From the NCBI GenBank assembly GCA_031216445.1, contig CM062218.1, positions 21,055,501-21,119,500 of the forward strand: a stretch of 64,000 nucleotides of DNA, written 5' to 3'. Positions 1 through 12,439 of this stretch are shown here, piece by piece. A program made the position numbers and the translations under genes. The stretch comes from Lateolabrax maculatus. Its lineage: Eukaryota > Chordata > Actinopteri > Acropomatiformes > Lateolabracidae. The notes under the pieces were generated by a model. It was not told where the DNA came from. It worked only from the letters and a program-made list of their open reading frames with translations, and ran no database searches. Within the stretch, counting starts at the first letter, position 1. Every line of letters begins with the position of its first letter.

Positions 1-1954
1 CCAGTTGTTTGGCCCGCAGCAGAGATTAATTGACAGCTTTCAGACCAGCCCATTGAACCGCACAAACCGTGCAAACACACCAGGGTCTATTTGTTAAATC
101 ACCTTTAAAATAGTTTTTAAAAAACACCAACATGAAATGGAACCAACAGCAGAGAATTAAACCCGAGGACAATGAGACATGACCCAAAATGTGGTCGACA
201 GACATAGACAGAGAAGAGCAAATGGTAGTTGCTGAATATACACTGAACATACTTTGGAACCAGTTCAGGCTCCAGCTGGGGTCTGGGTTACTAGTAGTGA
301 ACCTCCAGTGAAGACCTCTAGCTCTCATGAATCACTTCTCAGAATAGAGACAGGATGGAAATGTAGGAGTCAGACAACATAGCAGAACAAGAGTGAACAA
401 ACACACAAGACAAAGTACAATAGCAAGAGTCACATACAGTGTTAAATCACTTTAAAATAACCAAGACACCAGTATGTAAAGTAGTATGTAACATTGTATT
501 ATACTGCAAGAGATATTGTGACTGCACAGCCACACTGCCTGCATACAGGATTAAAGTACTCCTGAAGCGCATATGAAGATGCATTTCAACAGCTTATCCT
601 AGACGAGACATTAAGTGAGGCATTATCTATTATTCAGAACAGTAGGTAAACACAATCCCTGAAAGCACAATGTGCATTATACACTATCTGAGCAATAACA
701 CAATGCTTTCTGGCAACAACATGGCACTGTCCTGAAAATAAAAACTGGAAAGCCATCTTGTAATTTAGCACTGTTGCTTGGCTGTGTGCATGTGCGGCCT
801 TTGACTTTGAAGGAACAAACCGTTTGGTGGCAGCTTTTGTGCAGGGGGAGGGATTTGCAGCCTGGACGGGAGCAAACGCACAGATTTTCAAGGACCGACC
901 TTCGGACTCAAACTGCAGACCTTTGCCTACACCGGGGGGCCTGCCCTCCTTCAGTCCCTGCTGACCTGCGTTTCAGGGACTGTAAATACTCAACTTAAAC
1001 TGTAACAGCTAATTTCATCCATTCATCTAAGCCATAATTAATCTTTTACAAGTCACTAACAAGAGGCAATAAAACTGCACATAGACACATGAAAACTGCT
1101 GTGAACTTTGCACTGTGAATGCCTCGCCATGTACCTCAAAGTCGAGCCTATTCATAGAGTGCACCACACTGTAAAAGCTCGTCTTTGTTAGTAAGTCTTC
1201 CATATAGTTTCAGAACAAATGTTTTGCTCATTAGTCTTTGTAGTCAAACTCTCCAGGTCCCACCGTAAAGATAATATATAGCGTAGGAAGTGAGCTCTAC
1301 ACTCAGGATCTAAATTCAGACAGCTGTAAACCAGTAAAATCTGGGTCGGGGTTTTCCTCCCACTGGTTTTGCAGCACTGCCCAGTTCTCTACAGTAAACA
1401 CTAGGTTTTCCCAGACAGGCAGGCAGGCGGGAGGGCAGGGCTGGGGAGGAAAGGAAAGGAAAGGATAGATGCATGATGGGTGCCAGGCTGCCAGCGCCGT
1501 GGCGAGGCATTGGACGAACAAGCTGTTTCTTGGCAGACGTGCAGGAAGCAGTTTGCTGCAGCATTCCGGGCAGTAAAATCCGAAAAGACATACAAGAAAA
1601 CAAAAGAAAAAATGGAAAAAACAAGTCAGAGTGAAATGAAAGACTCATGTGGAGAGGATTTTGCTGAAAAAGAAAACAAGAGCTCCTAAATGCAACTCGA
1701 TATGCAAAAGCAATGTTTTGTCCTGACTTGATCCGACTTCATGCATCTTCCTAATAAGGCTACTCTGATAGTCACATGGCTTGCTGCAAAGAGTGTCAAA
1801 GCCTGCCTAACTGCAAATAGGTCAGTAATGGGCACCCTAGGATTTTCTCCAAAACTCCTCTGATTGGTCGGTTTCCATGTCTCTGGGGCAGAAACCTGGA
1901 TACCACACTGGCGCAACCCTCGCTATCTAGGAGCCCTGCCAGATTTTAGGAGAA
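1..1954. other. Gene-free stretch, no exon recognised
   Basis: Non-repetitive AT-leaning DNA. The longest open frames (100-110 codons, minus strand) are low in complexity and start and stop without splice context or any known motif. The only notable sequence is a G- and GA-rich patch near 1,417-1,467, listed separately. It is either intergenic or intronic; the sequence does not decide. Confidence 0.6.
1429..1446 (+). other. Canonical G-quadruplex motif
   Basis: Four runs of at least three G (1,429-1,431, 1,433-1,435, 1,438-1,440, 1,443-1,446) are separated by loops of 1-2 bases, which fits the standard intramolecular quadruplex pattern. A GGAAA tandem follows to about 1,465, giving a purine-only strand of about 35 bases. 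Folding and any role are inference. Confidence 0.6.
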
Positions 1955-1980
1955 ACACACACACACACACACACACACAC
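1955..1980 (+). repeat. (AC)13 microsatellite
   Basis: Thirteen uninterrupted AC units, the commonest microsatellite class in fish. It is pure and so probably length-polymorphic. Confidence 0.95.
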
Positions 1981-2925
1981 TCAATTGAAACCCTAAAATC
2001 ACAGAATACTTGTATGCATGTGGAACACAGTGGATGGCCCCACATGCATGAAGTTCATTAAGACAGTCAGACCTCCAGCATGCAAGCACTCACAGCACAC
2101 ATACAAGCCTGTAAACATGGTGATGTCACGCTGGGCTGAAACCAGAGGCTGAATTCCTTGGATTCTGGATCCATAAAGATTTGGCAAGTGGTCTGCACTT
2201 TCTGTGTACACTGGGCTCATCTACGCCCAACAGCTGGGGCCACGAGGCTCTGCAAGACTGATTTCCCTGACCCTGAACAGCACACGCAGCTTTTCCCAAC
2301 AGCTGGATAGGGAACAGGAATGGCTCTGGATAGTTGAGGCTGTCCATCTACTGCAACAACACCCTGTTGCTCGCTGGTGAAAACCTATTAAGGGATAACT
2401 CCAGCTTATTACACCTTTTTATAGTTTTGGATCACTTCCATCAGTAATAGTAGGATTGTGCCCACCAAAGGTGACCACAGCGACATCGATGCAAAGGAGT
2501 TTGACAAAGCAAATGACACGAGCAGTCACGTGATAAGACAAGTTGTAAATACACTCCCTGATCAGCCAAATTTGGAAGATAAAACTAAAGGGAAGGGTCA
2601 AATTATTAACCCGTTCTTATCAGCATTTAAACACAGTTTTCAAGACAGATTAAATCCTTACAATAAGCTTGTCGTGATAGACAGATCTACTTGTGGGCTG
2701 TTGACAGATAGCAAACTGTCCTGACAGAGACGATCTTGAGAGAGGAGAGGTTAAAACAAAGGGAGCTATAATAACTTATTAGCTGTGTTGCATCATACAC
2801 TCTGACTGAGAATATGTGCTCCACAGAAGAGGCACAGCTTACAGACACATATTAGCCATACTGACAATATAATAATACATAGAACAATATATAACAATAT
2901 ATCTTTTGATTACATTGTAAATCTG
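1981..2925. other. Gene-free stretch
   Basis: No repeat family or exon recognised. An 88-codon plus-strand frame at 2,458-2,724 has no motif and no splice sites and is taken as chance. The 2,860-2,910 part is very AT-rich. Confidence 0.5.
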
Positions 2926-3040
2926 TCCAGTTTCTCAATGTTTCCAATTTTTTACAAACCAAACAATAAATCGGTTAATGGAGAAAATAATCAGCAGATG
3001 AATCCAGAATGAAAATAATCAATGGTTGTTAGTAGTTCAA
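2926..3040 (-). repeat. Interspersed repeat, 'TTATTTTCTCGATTAATCG' type, minus strand
   Basis: Read on the minus strand this resembles a widespread teleost repeat built from TGATTATTTT, TCTGCTGATTATTTTCTC, an (A)TTAATCGATT-like core and TTGTTTGG. A second degenerate copy lies on the plus strand near 26,564. The resemblance is recalled; the element class is unknown to me. Confidence 0.55.
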
Positions 3041-3159
3041 AATGAGCTCCACCTCAACCAACTCCAACAGTAAAATCCTGCTTTTACATGGATGATGAGG
3101 AACAATAATCTAATCATAGAATATATAATAGAACAACAGTCACAGGGGACATTTTTCTG

Positions 3160-3214
3160 CATTGAGTACTTTTGCTTTTAACACTTTAAGTACATGTTCC
3201 TGATTATACTTATA

Positions 3215-3255
<41 letters not shown>

Positions 3256-3352
3256 CATTTTCAATGCAGGACTTTCCCTTATAGCAGAGTACCTTTACAG
3301 TCTGGTGTTAATACATTTACTTTATTAGTATTTAAGTAAAGGATCTAAATAA
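3160..3352. repeat. AGTAC-rich interspersed repeat, interrupted by (TA)n
   Basis: The flanks of the TA tract (TTTAAGTACATGTTCCTGAT; TGCAGGACTTTCCCTTA; TATTTAAGTAAAGGATCT) match the 3' part of the AGTAC/AAGTA-rich repeat that also occurs at 57.8-58.5 kb and 60.7-61.4 kb. The (TA)n has expanded inside this copy. Confidence 0.6.
3217..3254. repeat. (TA)19 microsatellite
   Basis: A 38-base perfect alternating TA tract, cruciform-prone, inside an interspersed repeat. Confidence 0.95.
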
Positions 3353-5545
3353 AAAACAGATTTTAAATATGAACAAAGTAGGTGAAGTGTGATTTTATTT
3401 ATTTTGAGAGTGCAGGAAGGTGTTGTGACAGTATCACCTCTAGTCTAAGACTCCAATGACAGCAACAAAAAATGACGTGTTATTTGTTGTCTGCATGCCT
3501 ACAGCTACCTATATATTTGATACGTGCTTTTCTCTCTTTGCATTCAATAACATATCGAAATATCAAAGTGAAGCACGGCAGATGGATCTTAACCATGTGA
3601 CAGAGCAGGTGCAGTAGATTTGGCATTGTACTAGACTGTGCTGAAAGAATGTTGGGTGGAGCAACAACGCATAGCTCTTCACTTGGTTTGCCATTTAATC
3701 TTTATTCTGACAGTTAAATATAATAATGAGCTTTGGATGCGAATGCAAGCGGCCAAACATTCAGGTCCTCTTGCGGGGTGCTCTGCCTCGCGGCGCTTCA
3801 TTCCAGCGACATGATCCAGGCCTACTGTAGGATTTACTGAACATTACTGCCTGTTGAGGGTCTGACCACTCCACAGCCTTTTCTATTGCCTTCCAATCTC
3901 ACAGGAAACACAAGAATTTGTGTTTTTTGCTTTTTGTAACAAAATACTATTAGAGTTACTCATCTGTTAAATAAACCTAAACCTTATTAAATGCCTTGAA
4001 AATGAAAAGAAATCTAGTGCGAACTAAAACCACTTCACTGTGACAGATGATTTCAGTTGTCACTACCAATTGTCACAAACATACAAGAAATGGACTATAA
4101 AACATTTATTACTGCAATTTACAGTGCTCAATGTGGGCCAATACACTCGCTCTGTGATAAGCCAGTATTGGCTATTGTTGGGCACTGTTCTGTCAGCCTC
4201 GGTCTTGTTTGAGTTAATGTGCTGCTGTAGCAGTCTGAGCCAGGTGCAATATCTGTTTTAGAATGATGTGTTGAGGTGTCACAAATGAATAAATAAAAGA
4301 ATAAATTCAAGCAATGGTAATTTTTTGTTAAAAAAAATATATATATTTTTTGTTATTTATTGACTATTATTGATAGGATTCAGAGAGGTGACAGGAAATG
4401 AGGGAAAAGAGGGAACCATGGGCCAATGTTGTAATTACATGGGCAGTGTCTTCAGGATACAAGGTTAATGATTCCTTACGAAAGGGGCAAAGAGAACACG
4501 AGGCTGCCGATATTCTATAAATACAACATCTACAAACCAACAATGACTGTAACACACTTTTGTATTGTGTACTGAAGTTTATTTTGACTCAATCCCACAT
4601 ACACCAAATGTGGATTAATCCGTAGCTGAAAATAGTCCGTAGCTGAAAATAGTCCCCACAACACATCGACTATTTCTTCCTGTTTGAGTAACCTTTGCCA
4701 CAGCGCACAGCTGTTTAACTGACTTTACTTTTAAAATTAAACTGTATGTTTTTTGACCCTGACCATGCTGAGACCACAAGACCTACTGTACTGTGCTTTA
4801 TGTATATAAAGTGGTGATACAGTAAAACAAAAGAAATCTGCAGAATTGTTCAATTACTTTTAGAAAATAATTTGTCATTTTGATGGCAAAATGTTTTTGA
4901 GTGCTGTTTGCAGGCAGGTACAGCAGCCTGTCACTATGGAAACACAGTGCACTTTACACAAATTGCTTCTGATTATTAACTCAAAATTAAAGTTAGAATA
5001 ATGTTTACACTTGTCCAAAACGAAAGTGGGGAGAATTGTAAGAGCATGTTTTTTGTTGCTCAGGAAATGGTTTAGTTTTTATCAGAAATAGCGGCAGGTA
5101 CGGCCTGTACTGTCAGCCCGGGACAACACCTACCGGTGAAACCCTCCAGCATCACTGTGCAGCTTTGCTGATTGAAAGCAGATATTTTCGTGCCAATGAC
5201 ACAAAGAGAGAAAACAGTCAGGGAGAGAAAACAGCACCTTTGTCAACATACAGTATTAAAACAGTCTCCCTCAGGTGCAGAGTGATTTGAACCTCATGCA
5301 GATTGCCCACTGCACTGCAATGGGAAACGGGTGCAAACAAGTGCACAAAGTGGATAACCAGAAGAAGAAGACAATAGATCAAAACTAAGAAAGAAGAAAA
5401 TAATTCAAAATTCCCTTTGTTCCCAACAGGCGCTGGCCTTCGTTAGTTGCCATATTTGTTTCTTGAGATGGATGTGAGTTGCCTCTAACCAAACCTACAT
5501 ACAGGGGAAAAGGGATTTGATTCATTTCATCTCAGTAAAAAACAG
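3353..5545. other. Gene-free stretch
   Basis: No exon or repeat family identified. It contains a 17-bp perfect tandem duplication at 4,619-4,652 and scattered A/T runs. A small GC-richer patch near 3,770-3,830 has a few CpGs but no open frame of note. Confidence 0.5.
4619..4652. repeat. 17-bp unit tandemly duplicated
   Basis: The unit TCCGTAGCTGAAAATAG occurs twice head to tail without mismatch, so this is a recent slippage or duplication event. Confidence 0.9.
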
Positions 5546-5547
5546 TT

Positions 5548-6120
5548 GCAGTATTAAAGGTGCCCTGTGGAGGTTTCTTTGTACACAAACACTTTTTTAT
5601 ATTCAACATTTCACAGGATACGTATCCTTAAGCACTTATGAGCATGTTGAATTAATTTCCTACCACAAACCCTTTCTGAATGTTTAGAAACATGCATTTT
5701 TACATTAGCTTTTGGTCTACTTCTTTTTCTCCTTATTTATGGCTACTTTTAACAGTCTGTCTGTAGTTGGACGTGTCCTGTCAACAGCTTTATTGACATT
5801 GGACATCTTTTATAACGTTTTGGCCTATGGGAAAAAGCTTATTGGGCCGCAAGGGATTTTTTTTAATTGCAGTACTACGAGTGGTCGCTGGGACAAACTG
5901 GCAGCAAGGCCGAGTGGAAGCATCATATCCAACCAACTGTTGACTTGTCCTCACAGTCTGAAGAGCTGACCGTTTGCCATGCCCTTCCCCGAACAGCAAT
6001 TGTCCAATCATATGACAGGACTGTTAAGCTCCGGATTTGTCCACATGCTGAAGCGGTGTGTATGGAGCTGCAGTGAGAGCGATACAGAGTGTGGAGGGTG
6101 CTGTCTTTATTACAGCCTTT
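5548..6120. repeat. Probable old non-autonomous interspersed repeat
   Basis: It starts with an AAAGGTGCCCTGTGGAG-like motif and continues with GACATCTTTTATAACGTTTTGG and an AGTGGTCGCTGGGACAAACTGG-like stretch, which I recall from dispersed repeats in other fish. It has several short open frames (60-88 codons) on both strands and no transposase motif. Ends were not determined; the call is by recall only. Confidence 0.35.
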
Positions 6121-6530
6121 CAAAAACCAAACACATACAATCAAAACTGTAAGGGATGGGTTAAACAGTGTGTCTATCCGCTCTAACACTGTGCTCGTAT
6201 GTCCAGCTACAGTAGCAACCTAACCATGACTACCACGTACACTGTGGAGTAATTCCTCTCTTTGTGAAGGCTTCAATACTGGATGCTATCAGAGAATATC
6301 AGGCTAACATTAGTGGCTCTGTCCTGCTCTTACACTCCAGCAACCCCAGCAAATGATGTTGGTACGAACGCACTGAAGATCATCAACTTTACAGTGATTA
6401 CACCAAGAGTTAAATAAAAGCAAAGGATACACTGTGATTTGGCACCGTTGATGCATGACTGTGGAAACATATTAGAAATGCAGCAGCGGTATTTACTGAA
6501 TTACACACACCTCTACTCTTGACGACAAAT

Positions 6531-6551
6531 GTGTGTGTGTGTATGTGTGTG
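6531..6551 (+). repeat. Imperfect (GT)n microsatellite
   Basis: GT units interrupted once by TATG. Confidence 0.85.
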
Positions 6552-7424
6552 ATCTCACATGTGCAAAAGACTTTGAAAAGGTGAAGCGCCAGGCTGAGGT
6601 CACAGTTTGATCCACATCTGGCAACAACATCTGTGCAATTCCTGAGCATTCAACCTCAGGCAAAGTACAGAAATAGGCTAAGATACACAGTCTGCCCCTA
6701 TCTGTGTCAGTGATACCAACTTATTCATTCATTCTTACCACTTTAGAGTCTTTAGCCATAATTCACAGAGGCAAAAAAAGATGTGATATCAGATAACAAC
6801 TCAGTGATATGGATAAAACTACAAATGCCTTGTGCGCCTCTTTGTATCTCCAGTTCTTTACTAAACGTAGAGACAGACAGACACATGTCCTACTAGCACT
6901 GTAAGCAGGGTTAAGCTGAAACCTATACCAAACGGCTGCATACATGCTAAATACACAGCTTCAGTCCCGGATGCGATGAAAGGAATTTCCCATACAGTTA
7001 CAGCTACAGTACAGTAACTAGACTGATCTGGATACATATGCAATGTATTTTCCCAACTGCTAGAAAGTGGATCTGGTCCTCTGCATCTTTACAGAAAAAG
7101 AGAACCAAAGCTGTCATTACCATCACCTTTATTTCTGATTAATGTGCTGTGTCACATACATGTATGACAGCACAGCAGGATGTTGTCACATGCAATAACT
7201 GTAAAAGCACAGCAGTTTCTGGAAATGAAGAACGAACGTTGGGCTCAGAGGATGTGGGTTTTGGAAAGCACATAAAGAGCACACAATTTTGGGCAGTATT
7301 ACTTAAAAAGGGGAGACACTTTCTTGGCTGAAAATATATAGAAAATATATATCAATAGGACACTATTGGCAAAAAAATACCATTTTGAGTTTTTGTATCA
7401 ATACAATACTGATGGGGCTATAGT

Positions 7425-7493
7425 AAAAGTCAGGGGACCACGAAAGTCAGTAAGATTCATCCTCTGGGCACCACAAATGTCTGTACAAAATTT
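7425..7493 (-). repeat. AAGTCAGGGG/ATTCATCCTC interspersed repeat, copy 1
   Basis: AAAGTCAGGGGACCACGAAAG, AGTAAGATTCATCCTCTGGG, CCACAAATGTCTGTACAAAA in that order. The same ordered motifs recur at 24,672-24,745 and, reverse-complemented, at 50,690-51,000. I recall this as a very common percomorph repeat. The strand given takes the 50.7 kb copy as plus. Confidence 0.7.
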
Positions 7494-8269
7494 AATTATA
7501 CATATAATAAAGAATAAAGTTTCCAATGATAAATGAATAAAGCATTTATATATTAATATTCCCCTCTTCCCTGGATGTTATCTACAGTAGGAAATTATTG
7601 CTAAATTATTAGGAATCATCATCATTTTGCACCATTTTGCATCCCTCTTGGCAACCCTCTGGTTCCTTTTGATCAGTAAATGTAAAACATCTTCAATTCA
7701 GACTCGCTTGGTCTGTGGCTAAAAAAAGGCACGAGACCCAGTTTGCGATGCTGAGCTTGAAAAAATTAAAAAATAAAAAATAACCTCAAATTGTACGACC
7801 AGTTCGCTGAGCAACCGCATTCGAATGGACCGCAACGGGAAGAGAAGGTCAAGACAGTGCCAGAGCACACTCAGCCCCAAATTAAAACAGTGAAACCAAA
7901 ATAGGGGAAAAGAGACAAGTTGAAATCAATGAGATCTAACATGTTATTAGAAAGCTTCCTCTCTGCCCACGGCTTAATTTAAAGGGAATGACAACAAACA
8001 CTTCATCCCCCCTCTCGCCAGCCTACAGGCCTACACAACATGTGCATACTTGGTTTGATTGTGACGCCATAGCCTCTGGGATCCCAGCATTCGGAAAATA
8101 GTTTCACAATATGTCTCTTTAACCCTTATTCATCTGTTACTTCCTTCATTGCCTCAGCCTCTCGATCTCCTCCTTCCCCCCTTCTTTCAGTGCTTGAAAG
8201 CAATCCAGCTTTCAAGCAGCACACATATTTTGGCAGACGCTGTGCTTTTTTCCCCCCAAGTACTGTAGC

Positions 8270-8287
8270 TTTTTTTTTTTTTTTTTT
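8270..8287 (+). repeat. T18 homopolymer
   Basis: Eighteen consecutive T, about 60 bases before the long G run. Confidence 0.95.
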
Positions 8288-8350
8288 GCGCTGCTTTTGT
8301 TTTTGACACAACCCTTGGCATTAGCAGACAGACTGAGGGAGGTGGGGTTT

Positions 8351-8377
8351 GGGGGGGGGGGGGGGGGGGGGGGGGGG
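8351..8377 (+). repeat. G27 homopolymer
   Basis: Twenty-seven consecutive G preceded by GGTGGGGTTT. Such runs are rare in vertebrate DNA, form quadruplexes easily, and are prone to sequencing and assembly length error. A reverse-strand frame through it encodes only poly-proline and is not a gene. Confidence 0.9.
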
Positions 8378-10250
8378 TGACTGAGGCTTTTGTGCAGTTA
8401 TTCTGCTTAACTATTCCAGGCAACATTTTTCCCTCAAAACAGACTAAAGCATGAAAACAGTGCAGAGCCGGACCCCCCAATCTGATTCTTCCTCTCACAT
8501 GTGACACAGATTTTCTGCGTTCTAATTTGAGTGCAACAAAAGAAAAAGAAAAATCCATACTGTCCACATTCTGGACATGTGAGCAACAAAATACTTTATG
8601 AAAAAACTTTATGAGGAACTGCTTGTGTGCCACTCGTGCAACCTTTTATCCATCCTGTGAACCAAGCGTGTTCGAAGAAACACTCTTAAGCACCCAAGGT
8701 TGAGTCATACTCAACTCTGAGCACAAAAAAAAATGCTTTGCATCATTGCAGCCTTTTCTTTGCTGTCGAGTAAGAGCAAAAAAGAAGGAGGCCTGTATTT
8801 CATTGGTTCTGATGTAAACATGGAGGGTGGAGGGATGGTTGAGAGCGGCTGCTCTTGCACATCCTGTTGTACTATCAGATTATATCAATAAACAGCATAA
8901 GGCTTGGAGTGACGCCACTTCTTTCTTCTTCAGTTAGTTAACAACATTAGCTAATGTCATCAGCTAGGCTAGCTAAGTGATTGACAGCTGCTGACTTTGC
9001 AGTTGTCCAGTGAGAGCAAAAAAGACCCTGTCAGCAGTTTTGTCTGTGTCAACCTGGGAGAATAAACCTGCAAGGGACCTGATCACATAAATGAAGCTAT
9101 AGACAAGGTATAGCAGAAGACTGCCTATCTGTGCATCCCTCTCTGTCTCTTCTGCCTCAATCTCATCAGTTGATTGCAAGCGTTTTCGCTGTCTCGCTTA
9201 ACCAATTGTACTCTTGCTGTGTCCCTTGTGGGCCAATCATCTTGTGGCCGTCAAAAGTTTAAAGTTCTGTCTCTGCTACCGTTAGCTGTCATTTCAGGCA
9301 AACCGAAGTGACCCTCCTCCACCCCTTTCAACTCCAGGCCTTGTCACAGCCATAGAGTCTTCAGCATTCTTTCATTTCTTCATCATCGTACCGCCACCAC
9401 CAGTGTCTATACTCCATTGGTGGAATATCGTTATTGTTATACGTTCCTATCCCCATATACATATATATTTTCATTTCATACTGATTTCCTAACCGCCAAA
9501 CACGATTAGGTCTCTCCTGATTTGAAAAGTTTTCAGTGTGATCAGGTCTTTAACAGTGCAGGCCCAGTTCTAAGTTTAAGATATTAATCTGGAATTGGTC
9601 CGGAAATAAACCAGACCACCTAGCAAACTTGGCAAGTCGTTTTTTTTTTTTGGCGACAACAAGCAATGCTGCAATTTGAATTTAAACAAAGCGTCATAAT
9701 TGGTTTCTGTTTCCAAATCGTTAAAAGGTTTATTAATGCCCATAAATGAAAACCTGAGCCAAAGCAAAATGCCACCTCAGCCCGGCTAGACCACAATGAG
9801 TGAGGTGAAATGTGTGGGCTGGCTGTGCAGAGCTAAGCAAAGAAAAGGTAAGACTCCAGCGAGATGGAAATGTAAATAGATCTCTGGTGAAACAGCTGGA
9901 CAGTAAAGGGGCTTCCAGAAAAAGTAACAGATTGCTGACTTAGGTGGTTTACCATCTCTAGAAAACCTTAATCTGCTTTCACAAGAACCACTGTACTACA
10001 ATAAAGCAGCACTGGACATCCCTATTGTCAGACAAGAACCCAGATATTGGACAATTCTCCAAACCCTGGACTAGGTTCAATGCCAACATTTGGAAAACGG
10101 ATTCTTCTACAATATCTGTGCAGGGCAGCTATGATATTGGTTATGGTTAGGGGAAGATTATATATCAGGGAAAGATCGTTACCAAGAATACCCTGGTATG
10201 ATCTAACGCAAACTCTTGACATCTGCATTGAAGTCTGATGCTCTATACTC
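8378..10250. other. Gene-free stretch, one weak exon-like site
   Basis: No repeat family recognised. At 9,796 an ATG opens a 52-nt frame that runs into a good 5' splice site (AAAAG|GTAAGA, GT at 9,848). There is no supporting acceptor or homology, so this is noted only as a possibility. Confidence 0.45.
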
Positions 10251-10254
10251 AAGT

Positions 10255-10940
10255 TCACTAATAGGCGGACTGTGGTCTGGGTCGGGACCCAGACACCATT
10301 CTATCCGGACCCGGACCTATAGCCGATAAAGAAAGATTTATCAAATTATGGCGGAGTGTGTTTATTTTAACTGCAGCAACTTTGCTAGCCTTTAAGCCAC
10401 TGGTTTAGCGGCCTAGGAAACTCACAGACCAACTGCATGTGTTGTCAATCATCTGACGTTATGCTACTCAGCCAATCAAATTTGTGCATTCAGATAAGCA
10501 TTGTGACTCGAGTCACACAGACACTGGGGAGAGATGAGAGACAACAGTCGGAGAAATAAGTGAGTCAGAAAAGTAATGTCACATGGCATGCTCTAAAAAG
10601 AGACTATTGGTTCAGACTGTTAAGATGGGAAATGGAGTTAACAAAAAAGAAGGAAAGAAGGGAAACTCAAGCACACTTATTTTATTTTTTTCTAAAATTA
10701 AGCACATTATTTTACATTTTTCAAAAGCTCTCTGTTATGTATTTTATTTTTAAATGCAGCCTACTACTTTACTGGAAATGAGAAAAGAACATTTATTTAT
10801 TATTAGATTTCTATTATTACTTTCTAACTTCTGTGTGAAGTGACCGTACTGGTCGGATCAGTTGTTTGTTTTTTTTTTTCGGAAAAAGATGTAAAAAATT
10901 AGTTGGATGCGGCCCGAACTTTGGAAAGGTTGAAGACAGG
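10255..10940. repeat. Probable non-autonomous DNA-transposon-like repeat
   Basis: The left part (GTCTGGGTCGGGACCCAGAC, then ATCCGGACCCGGACC) and right part (ACTGGTCGGATCAGTTG, then GATGCGGCCCGAAC) resemble the ends of a teleost repeat rich in CCGGACCC that I associate with hAT-type elements. The interior shows no transposase. Exact ends and target duplications were not resolved. Confidence 0.4.
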
Positions 10941-12030
10941 GGTTTTAAGATGCTGTGGACAGGGGTTGAGCCTGAATGCCGATGTTGGCCCATGTCCAAA
11001 TGTCCCACCTTGACATCAGGGTCAGACCATTGAAGTTTAAACAGTTGGATCACAGTTTACCCTGTCCCGTGCCAGGGATATTGTGTATCACCTGGACATG
11101 GACTCACTGCCAGTTTGGTGTCAAACTTTACCCGTTTTTTTTTTTTTTTGAAGCACATACCCATGATAATGAAGTTACAATAATGAAATTACAGAACAGT
11201 GGAAATACTTTCATGTCAACACCAATACCAAGAGCTGCCTTCTAAGAATATTCTCCAGGTTCACGACAGAAGGTCTGCATGAATTTCATTTGGGTTCTGG
11301 AACAAGTTAGGACCAGCCAAACAAAAGTAATGTTATACATTAAAGACAATTCAATTTTTTTCCCCCTACCCACATCCCCCTGGAAGTGACTGCAGATGGC
11401 TGAAACCAGGTCAATCGCTCAGGCAAGACGCAACTCATGCTGCAAATCAAGCGCTGACAGAACCACACATACTTTTAACTGAGTAGCCTCTCTGTACAAA
11501 GTGCTACTTTTAGCCACAGCACCCAGTTTGGGGGAATCTGGGACACATCACAACAAGGAACAATACAAGGGGACAAACAGGACGGACAGGGATCTCTTTC
11601 ATTTGGTCAGTGTGGACACTCGGCGGTCTAATACCAAATACTGTTTTGCCTCTCGTGTCTGATGCATCCCGAGTGCGCTGCCTTGCTCTTTGAGCTCCCT
11701 GTGTTGACTGTATGTGTGCGTATGTGTCTGTGTGTCAACATGCAGCCAAACTAGGGCAGTGAGTCCAGCTGAAGCCTCGTGCACAGCTGTGAGTCTAGAA
11801 GAGGCCCTTTGTGTTGGGATTCATGCACCCTGAAGGAACATAACATTGTAAGTCAGTGCATAAGAAAAGGCCCCAGTATAGTTGGGAGTAATGGATGCAG
11901 TTTAGACGTCTAAATCAAAGTACAAAGCTTTTCACTGCTGCTCTCCCTGACAAATATTCCTGTCGTCGTTAGCCTCTTGATTATCTCATTCTACATCCAT
12001 TAGTGCTGGGTTGCATTTCTGCATCCAGTA
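10941..12030. other. Gene-free stretch
   Basis: T-run at about 11,138-11,150 and a T-rich patch near 11,355. No exon or element identified. Confidence 0.5.
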
Positions 12031-12330
12031 ATTCACCATTTTCCCCCCTGACTCCCAGCCAGGGGAATTGCTCACACTCACACCATCAACATCACCTCAT
12101 TGGAGTCCATTAATTTCCGATAGAGTGCAGCTAGGCGACTGGGGAAAGCCATCCGGCGTGTGGATGCCGAGCAAGTTTTATTTGGTGGAGGAAAGTTGAC
12201 CGTGACTGATCTTTCCGTGCTAATTGGCTGTCAACAACAAACTCCCATTTGCATTCCTCGTGGCTGACCAGCGCTTCCATCTGCTTTTATGCAAATCTGA
12301 ATTTGCATTTAAAAAGACTGAATTAAACAG
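12031..12330. promoter_or_regulatory. Candidate conserved enhancer with three octamer sites
   Basis: A non-repetitive, base-balanced block ending in two ATTTGCAT octamers (12,247-12,254 and 12,301-12,308) and one ATGCAAAT (12,289-12,296), the binding core of POU/Oct factors, all within 62 bp. TAATT homeodomain cores lie upstream (about 12,111 and 12,221). It has the look of a vertebrate conserved non-coding element. Conservation itself cannot be seen here. Confidence 0.3.
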
Positions 12331-12439
12331 CAGAAACTCATCTGTTTAAAAAGAGTTTGCAGCTGAGATGGAAAAGTTATACTGATAAAATGAAGATACG
12401 ATACAAGGCCATGGAAACAGTAGCACTTTTTTCCAAAGC

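Larger units (their letters stand above)
6121..8265. other. Gene-free stretch
   Basis: Contains a TG microsatellite (6,531-6,551) and one repeat copy (7,425-7,493), listed separately. Otherwise no exon, RNA gene or element was recognised. Confidence 0.5.

Noticed and set aside
8187..8633. 148-codon minus-strand open frame
   Set aside because: Runs through the G27 and T18 homopolymers, giving poly-P and poly-K; no domain.
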